Shown here one piece after another: positions 1 to 8,109 of a DNA stretch of 15,241 nucleotides. The translations under genes were made by a program, and so were the position numbers. The DNA comes from Geobacter sp. GTDB taxonomy: Bacteria; Desulfobacterota; Desulfuromonadia; Geobacterales; DSM-12255. The notes under the pieces were generated by a model. That model did no database searches, was not told the origin of the DNA, and saw only the letters and a program-made list of their open reading frames with translations. The stretch's first letter is position 1; every line of letters begins with the position of its first letter. The stretch lies in the NCBI GenBank assembly GCA_012026855.1, contig VEOV01000267.1, positions 1 through 15,241 of the forward strand, given 5' to 3'.

Positions 1-1
1 C

Positions 2-613
2 ATTACAGTAGCCCCAAACAAGGCACCGATTATCTACAACATGCTGGTGCCGGCAACAGCAGCTTTCGGCAAGAGCCGCACCTTCTCGGCCTATGCCTAT
101 GACCCTGACTACGACAAAATTTCCTACAACTGGAGTGCCACCTGCGGAACCCTGACCAACCAGACCACCTCCATGCCAACATGGGCTGCTCCGGGCACAC
201 CTGACACCGCCTGCAACATCACGCTTGCGGTTTCCGACGGCACCAACACCACCAGCCAGACAAAGACAATCACCACTACATCCAACAGCGCACCGGTCAT
301 CTCCAGTGCTACAGGCCCTGCTTCCGCACAGACCAGCAGCACAGCCCAGGTTACCGGAACTGCGAGTGACGCCGACGGCGATACGCTTAGCTGGGCATGG
401 ACGATAAAATCCGGCAACGGCTCTCTTTCCGGCACATGTACCGGCACCGGCACCTCCCCAGTGACCGGCACCTGCACCTACAACACTCCGGCAGCCGATG
501 AAACAGCAACCCTGACCTTCTCGGCAAGTGACGGTGTTGCCACCGCAGTGACCAAAGATGTGACCTTCAGCGTAACATCGGCCAGCGGCGGATTCGGAGT
601 TACAGTTCGGTAA
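2..613 (+). CDS. Ig-like/PKD-type repeat surface protein, C-terminal part
   Basis: The reading frame is open from the left edge, so only the C-terminal part of a longer protein is seen. An internal ATG at 41 is not needed as a start because the frame continues upstream (…NKAPIIYN). Two beta-sandwich-like modules follow one another. The first carries DPDYDKISYNW and AVSDGT, the second ASDADGDTLSW and SASDGVA. These Asp-rich turns and AxSDG endings are typical of PKD, cadherin-like or Ig-like extracellular modules. Each module has two Cys residues that could form a disulfide. The protein is rich in Thr and Ser and has no visible anchor at its end (…GGFGVTVR). It is probably exported and adhesive or structural. 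Family level is fairly sure; function is not known. Confidence 0.7.
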   Translation: MTVAPNKAPIIYNMLVPATAAFGKSRTFSAYAYDPDYDKISYNWSATCGTLTNQTTSMPTWAAPGTPDTACNITLAVSDGTNTTSQTKTITTTSNSAPVISSATGPASAQTSSTAQVTGTASDADGDTLSWAWTIKSGNGSLSGTCTGTGTSPVTGTCTYNTPAADETATLTFSASDGVATAVTKDVTFSVTSASGGFGVTVR

Positions 614-620
614 AATCAAC

Positions 621-669
621 GGCCGCAGCTGCTGCAAGCAGTTGCGGCCTGACGCTTCTCTTATTTTTC
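621..669 (+). terminator. Rho-independent terminator
   Basis: GGCCGCAGCTGC (621-632) pairs with GCAGTTGCGGCC (638-649) with one G-U pair and a 5-base loop. A T-rich tail (TTCTCTTATTTTTCT) follows. It separates the repeat protein from the lipoprotein gene, whose ribosome binding site starts at 671. Confidence 0.75.
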
Positions 670-685
670 TAGAAGGAGGTACTCC

Positions 686-2152
686 ATGAAACGCGCATTA
701 ACTATGTTTGCCTTATTCCTTCTGCCGCTACTGGTAATTTCAGGATGCAGCTCCGGCGGCAACAGCACCTCAAATACAACCGGGAATCTCAACGTATCAG
801 CGGCTTTCCCGGTAAATGGCCAATCAGGCAAAGTCGGTACAGCCCAACTGGATACCAGTACTGCACGGATCAAGGTCGAGGTAATCCCGACCAGTGGTGT
901 CGTCTGGAACAGCACCGATCCCAACATTCCCTATTACGGCTCCTATACCTTTACCGGTCTGCAGACGAAGAATCTGACCGCTGCGTCACCATCAGCAACC
1001 TTCACCAACCTCCCGATCGGCCCGGTGTACGTCCTGATTACCACTTTTGACGCAAACGGTGTTGCACTTGATCAGGTCAAGGCCAGCGGAACCATTGTTG
1101 AAGGGAGCAATTCACTGACCGCAACCATGCTGCGCGGCAACTGGACCTTTGCCTCCCCAATTGCCCTTAATAAAACAATGTCGGCGGACACCACAACTCT
1201 GAGCGGATTTGGCGCGGTCTCTCCGGTTGGCATGTCAAAAACCATGTTTGCCAATCAGACAACCATGCGTTCGAACTTCCAATACTATCAGGAGAACAAC
1301 TTCTCTTACGGCTCACCGGTAGGCACACTTTTCCACGGCACTTTCAGCAACTATACCACCGGCTGCCGAGGGCCTCAGGTATACACCCCAGCTTCCGGTT
1401 ACAGTACCGTATCGGGTTGGAACTCCTCCACCATGTGCGGCGGGGAAACTTACTACATTAATTATTTCAAGGGTACAGCCAACTATAACACTCTTGAGGG
1501 CGGACAGGATCTCCCCCTCAAACCTGACATGAATTATTATCCAAAGGGATTCTGGCCGGGAGATAAAACCAATCGTTATGCCTTTGTGATGGGTAATTAC
1601 AGCTCTTCATTGAAGCCATCCGGTACTTCAGGGAGCAACTCAACCGCATTCTCTGATCCATCTATCGCAACTGCTTTGCAGAGCAATTACACCAGAGTGA
1701 CTGGCGGCAGTGCCATGTCAGGCACTGTCATTGAATCCTTAACCAAATGGTACAGCTCCAGCAGACGCTGTTATAACGGCACAACTCAGGTTAGCTGCAA
1801 CCAGCAAATGCCAAAACCTGTCAGCAAGGCTTCGGCAAGCAGGCCATACAAATCTGCGCTGGCAACGGCTCTCTGGAAGAGAATGTCCGGTTTAGGCACA
1901 GCTGCAGCCGACGCACAAGGATGTTACCGTGATCTTCAGGTCACCAGTAATTACGAATATACTTTCCAGCAGTACATGGGTATTGATCCGACGACACAGC
2001 AATCGATTTTTGCCAACATCACTGAAAAGACAACTGATTACGAAAAGCTTGACGCCTGCCTTAATCAGTTCACTGCCAGTGGTGCACAGGCTACAACTGC
2101 TGACGTCGCCATTGCCAACCAGATAACGGAACTGTTCTTCGGCCAATATTAA
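686..2152 (+). CDS. Exported lipoprotein of unknown function (488 aa)
   Basis: The start is well set by AGAAGGAGGT at 671-680, five bases before the ATG. A lipoprotein signal peptide is clear: MKR, a hydrophobic stretch, then the lipobox ISGC with Cys21. Ser and Gly at +2/+3 are compatible with outer-membrane sorting. After a Ser/Asn/Thr linker, residues about 33-150 look like a beta-sandwich (…RIKVEVIP…FTNLPIGPVYVLITTFD). The rest is rich in Tyr, Asn, Ser and Gly, with scattered Cys residues that may pair outside the cytoplasm. I recognise no catalytic motif. The gene stands alone between two hairpin terminators, so it is probably its own transcription unit in a cluster of exported proteins. 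Lipoprotein status is confident; the job is unknown. Confidence 0.85.
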   Translation: MKRALTMFALFLLPLLVISGCSSGGNSTSNTTGNLNVSAAFPVNGQSGKVGTAQLDTSTARIKVEVIPTSGVVWNSTDPNIPYYGSYTFTGLQTKNLTAASPSATFTNLPIGPVYVLITTFDANGVALDQVKASGTIVEGSNSLTATMLRGNWTFASPIALNKTMSADTTTLSGFGAVSPVGMSKTMFANQTTMRSNFQYYQENNFSYGSPVGTLFHGTFSNYTTGCRGPQVYTPASGYSTVSGWNSSTMCGGETYYINYFKGTANYNTLEGGQDLPLKPDMNYYPKGFWPGDKTNRYAFVMGNYSSSLKPSGTSGSNSTAFSDPSIATALQSNYTRVTGGSAMSGTVIESLTKWYSSSRRCYNGTTQVSCNQQMPKPVSKASASRPYKSALATALWKRMSGLGTAAADAQGCYRDLQVTSNYEYTFQQYMGIDPTTQQSIFANITEKTTDYEKLDACLNQFTASGAQATTADVAIANQITELFFGQY

Positions 2153-2177
2153 TAGTTAGCGCAATTTTGCGATCCAC

Positions 2178-2209
2178 AGCGGGTGAGGAACATCTCACCC
2201 GCTTTTTTT
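2178..2209 (+). terminator. Rho-independent terminator
   Basis: A perfect 10-bp stem, AGCGGGTGAG (2178-2187) with CTCACCCGCT (2194-2203), has a 6-base loop and runs directly into seven Ts. It ends the lipoprotein transcript. It also argues against any protease start inside the T-tract at 2208. Confidence 0.9.
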
Positions 2210-2270
2210 GCACCTGTTTTCAGCTTACTTCTATGGTAATATTCGTCAATTGCAAGTGGTGAGGTGTCAT

Positions 2271-4493
2271 GTGAAGCATAAAATCACTCTTTCTGCCATA
2301 ATATTTACGCTCTGCTTTACGACAGCGCCATACCCACTCAATGCAGAAACATCAAACGGTATCCTGGTAAAATTTCGCTCTGGCACACGTACTGCCAAAA
2401 TGGCTACCATTCACCAGGCGGCCAGAGGAGTTGAAAAAAAGTATTTTCGTCATAGCGGCATTCGACTCATCCAGCCAGCACCGGGCAGTTCCACCGACTC
2501 AACCCTGCTCTCTTACAGAAACAGTCCAGATATACTCTTCGCTGTAGCTAATAGAACAGTCAGAAAAGCGGCATTTACTCCGGATGACCCATTATTCCCA
2601 CAGCAGTGGTGGCTCAATAACACCGGCCAAACCTCAACAGGCTTTTTTGGCACCTACACCGGCTCCCCAGGGGCGGATATCGCCGCCCGCACCGCATGGG
2701 AAACAACCACAGGGTCAAGCTCTGTCATTGTAGCAACTCTGGACACAGGCATTGACCTTTATCATCCCGATCTGATAGCCAATATCTGGACAAACAGTGG
2801 GGAGTCTTCCTGTAGTGACGGCGTTGACAACGACGGTAACGGTTACGCCGATGACTGCCACGGCTGGAACTTTGCAAAAGGGAACAGCAACGTTCTTGAT
2901 GACGATTTCGACTTTCACGGCACCCATGTTGCCGGCATAATCGCAGCCAGCGGCAATAACGGTACCGGTGTCATCGGTGTCGCCCCTTCAATCCGCATCA
3001 TGCCGCTAAAGATCCTCGACAGCGCTGGTTATGGTGATATGGCAGGGATAGTTGCAGCCGTGGAATATGCCATCAGCAAGGGTGCCGGAATAATCAACGC
3101 CAGCTACACTTACCCCCAGTTTTGCGAAGCTACGGATGCTGATCCGGCAGAACTGGAAGCTCTAAAGGCAGCTGAAAAAGCCGGAGTCCTGGTTATAGCT
3201 GCAGCAGGAAACTACTCCTGCAATAATGACCGGTTACCGTTTTACCCTGCGGGTCACCGACTGCCCAACATTATCTCTGTGGGTGCCAGCACCCCACTGG
3301 ACTCCTATGCAATCTTCTCCAACCGCGGCAATAACACAGTTCATATTGCTGCCCCAGGAGTAAACATCCTCAGTACGGTGCTCAACTCATCAAGCGGCTT
3401 TTATAGCGGCCTTACCGGTTATGAGATCTTGTCGGGGACATCAATGGCAGCTCCGGTAGTGTCAGGGATCGCATCACTGGTTAAATCGGCTCATCCCGAT
3501 TACAGCTACCTGCAAACCAGGGAGGCAATTCTTCTGGGAGCGGACCCGAAGAACTTCCCTGTTTCAAGTGGTGGCAGGGCAAATGCGGCCAATGCTGTTG
3601 CGCTCGACCTGGCCAAATCGCCGCCTTACCAGCCCTCCTCACTCTCCCTCCTCAACCTGCCCGATAACAGCATCGAACTCAGTTGGGTTGACAATGCCAG
3701 CAGAAATGATGGTTTCATCGTGGAGCGCCGTCTGAACACCGGAGCATTCCTGCCGCTTGCAACTCTCCCTCCGAAGACGGTCATATACCGGGATACCGCT
3801 GTTATGTCTGGTGAACAGCTGGCCACATACCGGGTAAAAGCATTTAACAGTAGCGGCGAATCCCCCTATTCAGCCGAAATGCAGACCATTACAGCTCTGG
3901 CAGCTCCAACTGCTCTGTCAGTCAGCACCACAGGAACAGCAGAAGTCCTGTTATCGTGGACGAATAACTCATCGTCACATGATGGCTTTAAAATAGAGCG
4001 AAGAAACGGCGATACCGGTGAATTTGTCCAGATCGACACGACCGAAGCCAACATAACGTATTATTCGGACAAAGCTCTACCGTCGGGCAGTTATACCTAT
4101 AGAGTAAGGGCGTACATAACCAATAGTACAATGTCTGCCTATTCCAACGAGGCGACAGTATCCATTGCCACCAATGGCAGCACCGGCTGTTTTATTGCCA
4201 CTGCCGCCTATGGCAGTTATCTGCACCCTAAAGTCAGACTGCTCCGTGAGTTTCGGGACAATTACCTGCTGACCAACCGGCCGGGAAAAGCCTTTGTGGC
4301 ACTCTATTATCGCTACAGCCCGGGCATCGCAGAAGTCATTTCCGGCAACGCTGCCTTGCGTCTCGTGACACGCTGGCTGCTAACGCCACTGGTCATGTTG
4401 ATCGCGTATCCGGCAGCAGTAGTTCTTCTTAGCCTTGTACTGTCACTGATGGGAAGATTCCTTTGGAGGCACAGGAATCATTTGTGTAAATAG
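2271..4493 (+). CDS. Secreted S8 subtilisin-like serine protease with FN3 modules and CysPheIle C-terminal tail
   Basis: I chose GTG 2271 (740 aa). It follows GAGGTG at 2261-2266 and begins a normal signal peptide (VKHKITLSAIIF… cut near LNA/ET). The longer frame from TTG 2208 lies in the preceding terminator. A propeptide-like segment (about 28-100) precedes the S8 domain. The triad is visible: Asp158 in ATLDTGID, His216 in HGTHVAG, Ser391 in GTSMAAP, with oxyanion Asn314 in AAAGN. A DGVDNDGNGYADD loop at 183-195 resembles calcium-binding inserts of this family. Two FN3-like modules follow (about 450-540 and 545-632). The tail starts at residue 640 with CFIATAAYGS, then a Tyr/Arg-rich stretch, a hydrophobic span (about 703-728) and a basic end (RFLWRHR). 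This matches the CFI-box C-terminal domain common in Geobacter-type exported proteins. The enzyme is complete and probably surface-held. Substrates are unknown. Confidence 0.92.
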   Translation: MKHKITLSAIIFTLCFTTAPYPLNAETSNGILVKFRSGTRTAKMATIHQAARGVEKKYFRHSGIRLIQPAPGSSTDSTLLSYRNSPDILFAVANRTVRKAAFTPDDPLFPQQWWLNNTGQTSTGFFGTYTGSPGADIAARTAWETTTGSSSVIVATLDTGIDLYHPDLIANIWTNSGESSCSDGVDNDGNGYADDCHGWNFAKGNSNVLDDDFDFHGTHVAGIIAASGNNGTGVIGVAPSIRIMPLKILDSAGYGDMAGIVAAVEYAISKGAGIINASYTYPQFCEATDADPAELEALKAAEKAGVLVIAAAGNYSCNNDRLPFYPAGHRLPNIISVGASTPLDSYAIFSNRGNNTVHIAAPGVNILSTVLNSSSGFYSGLTGYEILSGTSMAAPVVSGIASLVKSAHPDYSYLQTREAILLGADPKNFPVSSGGRANAANAVALDLAKSPPYQPSSLSLLNLPDNSIELSWVDNASRNDGFIVERRLNTGAFLPLATLPPKTVIYRDTAVMSGEQLATYRVKAFNSSGESPYSAEMQTITALAAPTALSVSTTGTAEVLLSWTNNSSSHDGFKIERRNGDTGEFVQIDTTEANITYYSDKALPSGSYTYRVRAYITNSTMSAYSNEATVSIATNGSTGCFIATAAYGSYLHPKVRLLREFRDNYLLTNRPGKAFVALYYRYSPGIAEVISGNAALRLVTRWLLTPLVMLIAYPAAVVLLSLVLSLMGRFLWRHRNHLCK

Positions 4494-4540
4494 TCGTAAT
4501 AATTGGCAGTTGCCATCGATTTCGAAAGGAGAGAATGGTA

Positions 4541-5251
4541 ATGACAAAGTTACTCTGGAACTTATGGAGAGTTAAAGCAAGGGCGCTCTGTTTGACTCTG
4601 GCTGCAGCAGCGATGCTATGTATGTGCGGCTGCATAGCCACCCGCACGGAGATAGCCGGCCGTTTCGACCAGCCGGCAGCAAAGAACCTGGGAGCTGACA
4701 AGGTAAGCGTCTTTTTTCACTTCAGGAACCTGGCCCAGCAGCACGGCTTTGACAGCATCCCGAAGCTGAACGCTTACGGCGTCAAGGATTTCAGCAACCT
4801 CTTCAGGGATGCGCTGCCGGAACTGAGCAACATCGCCCAGTACAATACCTTTGTCGAATCACCGAACGATGTCAATGCGCCGAAAAGAAGGCAGGAGCTG
4901 GAAGGCTACAGGAACAGCCACGACTACACTATCGAGATAACCTTTTTTGAGGAGTCGTCCTTCAAGCAGCAGTGCTTCAGCGGCACGGTATCGCTGCTAT
5001 CACTGACACTGATACCGATGCCTTATTCGTGGGACTATACGATCACTGCCAATCTGGTGGACAAAAAAGGGAACAACCTGCGGACTTATCAGAGGAAAGC
5101 AACCCTCGACAACTGGGTAGAAGCGCTGCTGGTCTTTGCCTACCCGTTCTACCCGCTTGAGGGGAAACGGGAAGAAATCTATTCGGCCTCACTGCATGAC
5201 ATTTTCAGGCAGGTTGAAACAGAGAAGGTCCTTAAGAAAGCTCACAACTGA
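4541..5251 (+). CDS. Probable lipoprotein of unknown function (236 aa)
   Basis: Two ATGs are in frame, at 4535 and 4541. The Shine-Dalgarno AAAGGAGAG (4525-4533) is spaced properly only for 4541. The N-terminus has basic residues, an Ala/Leu core and MCGC, a somewhat non-standard lipobox that would make Cys31 the acylated residue. The mature part has no motif I recognise. It includes a hydrophobic stretch (TVSLLSLTLIPMPYSWDY) and another near LLVFAYPFYPL, so it may sit against the membrane. It lies 47 bp after the protease with no hairpin between, so they may be cotranscribed. Its last 10 bases overlap the 3' end of the convergent reductase gene, leaving no room for a terminator. Exported lipoprotein is likely; function unknown. 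Confidence 0.75.
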   Translation: MTKLLWNLWRVKARALCLTLAAAAMLCMCGCIATRTEIAGRFDQPAAKNLGADKVSVFFHFRNLAQQHGFDSIPKLNAYGVKDFSNLFRDALPELSNIAQYNTFVESPNDVNAPKRRQELEGYRNSHDYTIEITFFEESSFKQQCFSGTVSLLSLTLIPMPYSWDYTITANLVDKKGNNLRTYQRKATLDNWVEALLVFAYPFYPLEGKREEIYSASLHDIFRQVETEKVLKKAHN

Positions 5252-6150
5252 CCCTGCTCTAGAAGAGTTGCCAGCATTTCCACCCGTGGCATGGGCACCC
5301 CTTTGGCAGCGCCGAACAGCAACGGATTTCTGAAGATGGCGCCGGTTTCCAGCTGACGCCCCTCTTCCCGGTCAATCTGCATTGAGGGGCGATACTCCCC
5401 CATATTGTCGGTAAACTCCAGCATGGTGTCGGCATAGCTCTCAGGGATTGCCTTCAAGAGCCCCTGCTGATTGCCGGCAGCAATCACCTCAAGCATCAGC
5501 TCGCGCACCAGCTTTCTGGTTGCCCCGACCGCCAGCAGCCTGTCAACCGGCTGCTGCAGGAGCGCGGCCAGCCCGTTGAACGGGATGTTCCAGACGAGCT
5601 TCTCCCAGCGCGCTCTTTTCAAATCATCGGTAGCCTTGCAATCAACACCGGCCTGCTGAAAAATTTGCACAAGCTGATCCAGCCTGTCACGGTCAAGCCG
5701 CTGGAACTCACCAAGGATGATCCTGCCGGCGCCAAGATGATGCACAACACCCGGCTCCCCCCGATTAGAGCAGAGAAAGGCGACTCCACCAATAACCCGC
5801 TCGGCACCGAACAACTCTGCCAGCGACTCTTCATTCCCCAGACCATTCTGCAGAGTCAGGATCTGACTATGCTCCCCCAGCAGCGGAGCGATCATCTCAG
5901 CATAGTGGTCATTGGCAAAAGTTTTCAAGCCGACCAGCACCAGGTCGACCGGGCCGATCTCACGGGATGTCCGCCAGGCATTAACTTTGGGCAGATGGAA
6001 ATCGCCATTGATCGAATAAACCTGCAGACCGCTTCTGCTGACAGCCTCATAATCACGCCGCAGCAGAAAATGGGTCTCCACACCGCTTCGCTGCAGCAGT
6101 GCGCCATAATAAAGCCCAAGTGCGCCGGCACCGACAACCGCAACTTTCAT
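5242..6150 (-). CDS. panE: 2-dehydropantoate 2-reductase (ketopantoate reductase) family
   Basis: This 302-residue protein has the length and motifs of the family that reduces ketopantoate to pantoate with NADPH in pantothenate and CoA synthesis. The Rossmann signature GAGALG is at residues 7-12, LVGLK at 72-76, and QNGLGNEE at 101-108. The catalytic segment RWEKLVWN (181-188) supplies Lys184 and Asn188, matching the WRKLAVN segment of the E. coli enzyme. It is the last gene of a three-gene operon. Its ATG overlaps the stop of the phosphatase gene by 4 bp. No other CoA-pathway gene is nearby, and many bacteria carry PanE-like paralogues acting on other 2-oxoacids. The fold and chemistry are therefore sure, while the exact substrate is an inference. 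Confidence 0.85.
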   Translation of the reverse strand: MKVAVVGAGALGLYYGALLQRSGVETHFLLRRDYEAVSRSGLQVYSINGDFHLPKVNAWRTSREIGPVDLVLVGLKTFANDHYAEMIAPLLGEHSQILTLQNGLGNEESLAELFGAERVIGGVAFLCSNRGEPGVVHHLGAGRIILGEFQRLDRDRLDQLVQIFQQAGVDCKATDDLKRARWEKLVWNIPFNGLAALLQQPVDRLLAVGATRKLVRELMLEVIAAGNQQGLLKAIPESYADTMLEFTDNMGEYRPSMQIDREEGRQLETGAIFRNPLLFGAAKGVPMPRVEMLATLLEQGQL

Positions 6151-6935
6151 CTGTTTGCCCCTTCTGCCAGTATTGCCAGCATCTCTGCGTGTATCAGCCC
6201 GTTACTGGCTACAATCCTGTGGTTATAGACTGAATACGGCGCCCCGTCATGGGCTGTTACCCTGCCGCCGGCCTCATTCACCAGCAGCACTCCGGCAGCC
6301 ACATCCCATGGTTTCAGCTTGCACTCCCAGAAGCCGTCGATCCTGCCGGCAGCGACATAAGCAAGGTCGAGAGCGGCCGCACCGGCGCGCCTGATGCCGC
6401 GGCATTTCATCTGGAAGCTGGTGAAATTGGCGAAATTGTTTTCCTGGTCTGAGGCGCAGTCGTAGGGGAAACCGGTAGCCAGCAACGATTTCTGCAGCGG
6501 CGACCGGGGCGAAACCTGCAGCGGCCTGCCGTTAAGCTCTGCCCCCTCCCCCTTGATTGCACTGAACAATTCATCCATCATCGGATGATAAATTACGCCA
6601 AGGCGGATTTCACCATCGATCTCCAGCGCCATGGAGACGGCAAACCAGGGGAAACCGTGGGCAAAGTTTGTGGTGCCGTCCAGCGGGTCGATAATCCACT
6701 TGTGACTGGCACCCCGGCTGCCGTAATCGTTCTCCTCAGCCAGAAAATCGTGCTCGGGGAAAGTCTGCTGCAGGCCGCCGACCAGCAGGGCTTCCGAGGC
6801 CTTATCAACCTCGGTCACCAGATCAATGGCCCCTTTGTTCTCAATCCTGATCGGCTGCCAAAGCTTGGCCCTCTGCAGGGCTCCGGCTTCTCTGGCCAAC
6901 TCCCTGGCCCTGGCTAGATATTTCTGCATGTTCAT
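6147..6935 (-). CDS. Inositol-monophosphatase family phosphatase
   Basis: This is a Mg-dependent, Li-sensitive-type sugar/inositol phosphatase (SuhB-like family). All metal ligands are present. With Met at 6935 as residue 1 they are Glu67 in FLAEEN, Asp83 and Asp86 in IIDPLDGTTNF, and Asp211 in PWDVAAG. The frame also opens at GTG 6962, but that start would overlap the upstream gene by 31 bp. ATG 6935 forms a 4-bp ATGA overlap with the thioesterase stop, and ATG 6929 is also possible. The length (262 aa) is normal. It is translationally linked to both neighbours. The substrate could be inositol-1-phosphate, a related sugar phosphate or fructose-1,6-bisphosphate; the sequence alone does not decide. 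Confidence 0.9.
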   Translation of the reverse strand: MNMQKYLARARELAREAGALQRAKLWQPIRIENKGAIDLVTEVDKASEALLVGGLQQTFPEHDFLAEENDYGSRGASHKWIIDPLDGTTNFAHGFPWFAVSMALEIDGEIRLGVIYHPMMDELFSAIKGEGAELNGRPLQVSPRSPLQKSLLATGFPYDCASDQENNFANFTSFQMKCRGIRRAGAAALDLAYVAAGRIDGFWECKLKPWDVAAGVLLVNEAGGRVTAHDGAPYSVYNHRIVASNGLIHAEMLAILAEGANR

Positions 6936-7411
6936 CTGCCCGGAATGGTTATGCAGAGGCACTCGGCCGATGCGAACAGGGTGTCACCGCTGAATATCCT
7001 GCCATGGACCATGATCTTACGCCCTTCCGCCGAGACGACCCGGCTCTCGATGATTACCACCGTCTGCAAAGGGAGCATGTTGCGGAAGCTGATGTTGAGA
7101 TTGCCGACTACGATGGGGTAACCGGCTGCCCAGGCAGCCAGGCCGAGCGCCTCGTCAAGCACGGCAGCGACTGAACCGCCGTGGGCATGGCCGGGGGGGC
7201 CCTCTGTCTCCGGACCGAACCAGATCCGGGCGTGCAGATGCTGTTCCGCATCACGGTAATACTTGACCCTGAACCGGTTACCTTCGGGGTCGCCGGAGAC
7301 AAAGCGGAGTGATTCGCCTACCAGTGAAGGGGCGTCGAACGGAACCCAGCCGGCTTCGCCGCCGAGATCGACTGCAGCGCTGTTTTTTGTGGTTACTTTC
7401 TTGGTTTGCAT
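6932..7411 (-). CDS. Hotdog-fold thioesterase (PaaI/THEM4-like)
   Basis: A 159-residue single-domain hotdog protein. GPPGHAHGGSVAAVLDEALG is the active-site motif of PaaI- and THEM4-type acyl-CoA thioesterases: a His-Gly-Gly turn followed by the helix carrying the acidic residue. The later NLNISFRNMLPL also fits this family. About 35 N-terminal residues precede the fold. AGAGGG just upstream on the minus strand is a usable ribosome binding site for the ATG at 7411. It is the first gene of the operon with the phosphatase and the PanE-like reductase, and its stop overlaps the next start by 4 bp. Acyl-CoA hydrolysis is inferred; the acyl chain is unknown. Confidence 0.85.
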   Translation of the reverse strand: MQTKKVTTKNSAAVDLGGEAGWVPFDAPSLVGESLRFVSGDPEGNRFRVKYYRDAEQHLHARIWFGPETEGPPGHAHGGSVAAVLDEALGLAAWAAGYPIVVGNLNISFRNMLPLQTVVIIESRVVSAEGRKIMVHGRIFSGDTLFASAECLCITIPGR

Positions 7412-7513
7412 TTTTCCCTCTTAATAAAGTGTCAGTAAGGCAATAATAAAAGCCTCAATCAGTAGAAAATGCAAGATGAATTATCTGAAAAATGCCTTGT
7501 GCCATGGCTCCCC

Positions 7514-7541
7514 TTGCCTTTTACTGGTTAGCGTTTACAAT
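7514..7541 (+). promoter_or_regulatory. Possible sigma-70 promoter for tpx-carbonic anhydrase pair
   Basis: TTGCCT (7514-7519) and TACAAT (7536-7541) are separated by 16 bases, 40 bp before the tpx start. The -10 matches consensus at five of six positions, the -35 at four. It is the best candidate in the gap between the divergent operons, but only a pattern match. Confidence 0.4.
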
Positions 7542-7581
7542 ATTCAAACTGGATAAATTAAAGAGACGGGAGGCACATGAT

Positions 7582-8097
7582 ATGCAGGAAAGATCAGGAA
7601 TAATTACCTTCAAAGGGAATCCGTTTACGCTGCTGGGGCCGGAACTTAAAGCAGGTGACAAGGCGCCGGATTTTAAGGTCGTGGATAATGGTCTGGCTGC
7701 GGTAACCCTTGCCAGCTACAGTGGCAAGATCAAGGTCATCAGCGCTGTCCCGTCCCTCGATACACCTGTGTGCGATACGGAAACCCGGCGTTTCAACCAG
7801 GAGGCGGCCACTCTTCCAGAAAATGTCGCCGTGCTCACCATCAGCCTCGATCTCCCCTTTGCCCAGAAAAGATGGTGCGGTGCTGCCGGTATCGACCGGG
7901 TGACAACTCTGTCAGACTACCAGGAGCGCTCTTTCGCTGCGGCTTACGGCGTACTGATCAAGGAGCTTAAGCTGCTTTCCAGGTCGATTTTCGTCATTGA
8001 TGCCACTGACACCATTCGCTATATCCAGCATGTGCCCGAAGTCACATCCGAACCGGATTACGCTGCTGTTCTGGCAGCTGTGAGGGGGCTACTGTAA
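7582..8097 (+). CDS. tpx: Thiol peroxidase Tpx (atypical 2-Cys peroxiredoxin)
   Basis: A 171-residue protein that reduces hydrogen peroxide and organic hydroperoxides using thioredoxin. SLDTPVCDTETRRFN holds the peroxidatic Cys64, and LPFAQKRWCG the resolving Cys99, the same spacing class as E. coli Tpx. The APDF motif and the C-terminal HVPEVTSEPDY segment also match the family. The frame is open from ATG 7492, but the true start is ATG 7582. GGGAGG lies at 7568-7573, and the MQERSGIITFKGNP N-terminus is typical. The carbonic anhydrase gene follows after 12 bp with its own strong ribosome binding site, so the two are an operon. Confidence 0.95.
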   Translation: MQERSGIITFKGNPFTLLGPELKAGDKAPDFKVVDNGLAAVTLASYSGKIKVISAVPSLDTPVCDTETRRFNQEAATLPENVAVLTISLDLPFAQKRWCGAAGIDRVTTLSDYQERSFAAAYGVLIKELKLLSRSIFVIDATDTIRYIQHVPEVTSEPDYAAVLAAVRGLL

Positions 8098-8109
8098 GGA
8101 GGCGCACCA

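Noticed and set aside
2208..2270. N-terminal extension of the protease from TTG 2208.
   Set aside because: The start would lie in the terminator T-tract, and the extension would put extra residues before a good signal peptide.
7492..7581. N-terminal extension of Tpx from ATG 7492.
   Set aside because: It covers the likely promoter and lacks family similarity; ATG 7582 has a proper binding site and the normal Tpx start.
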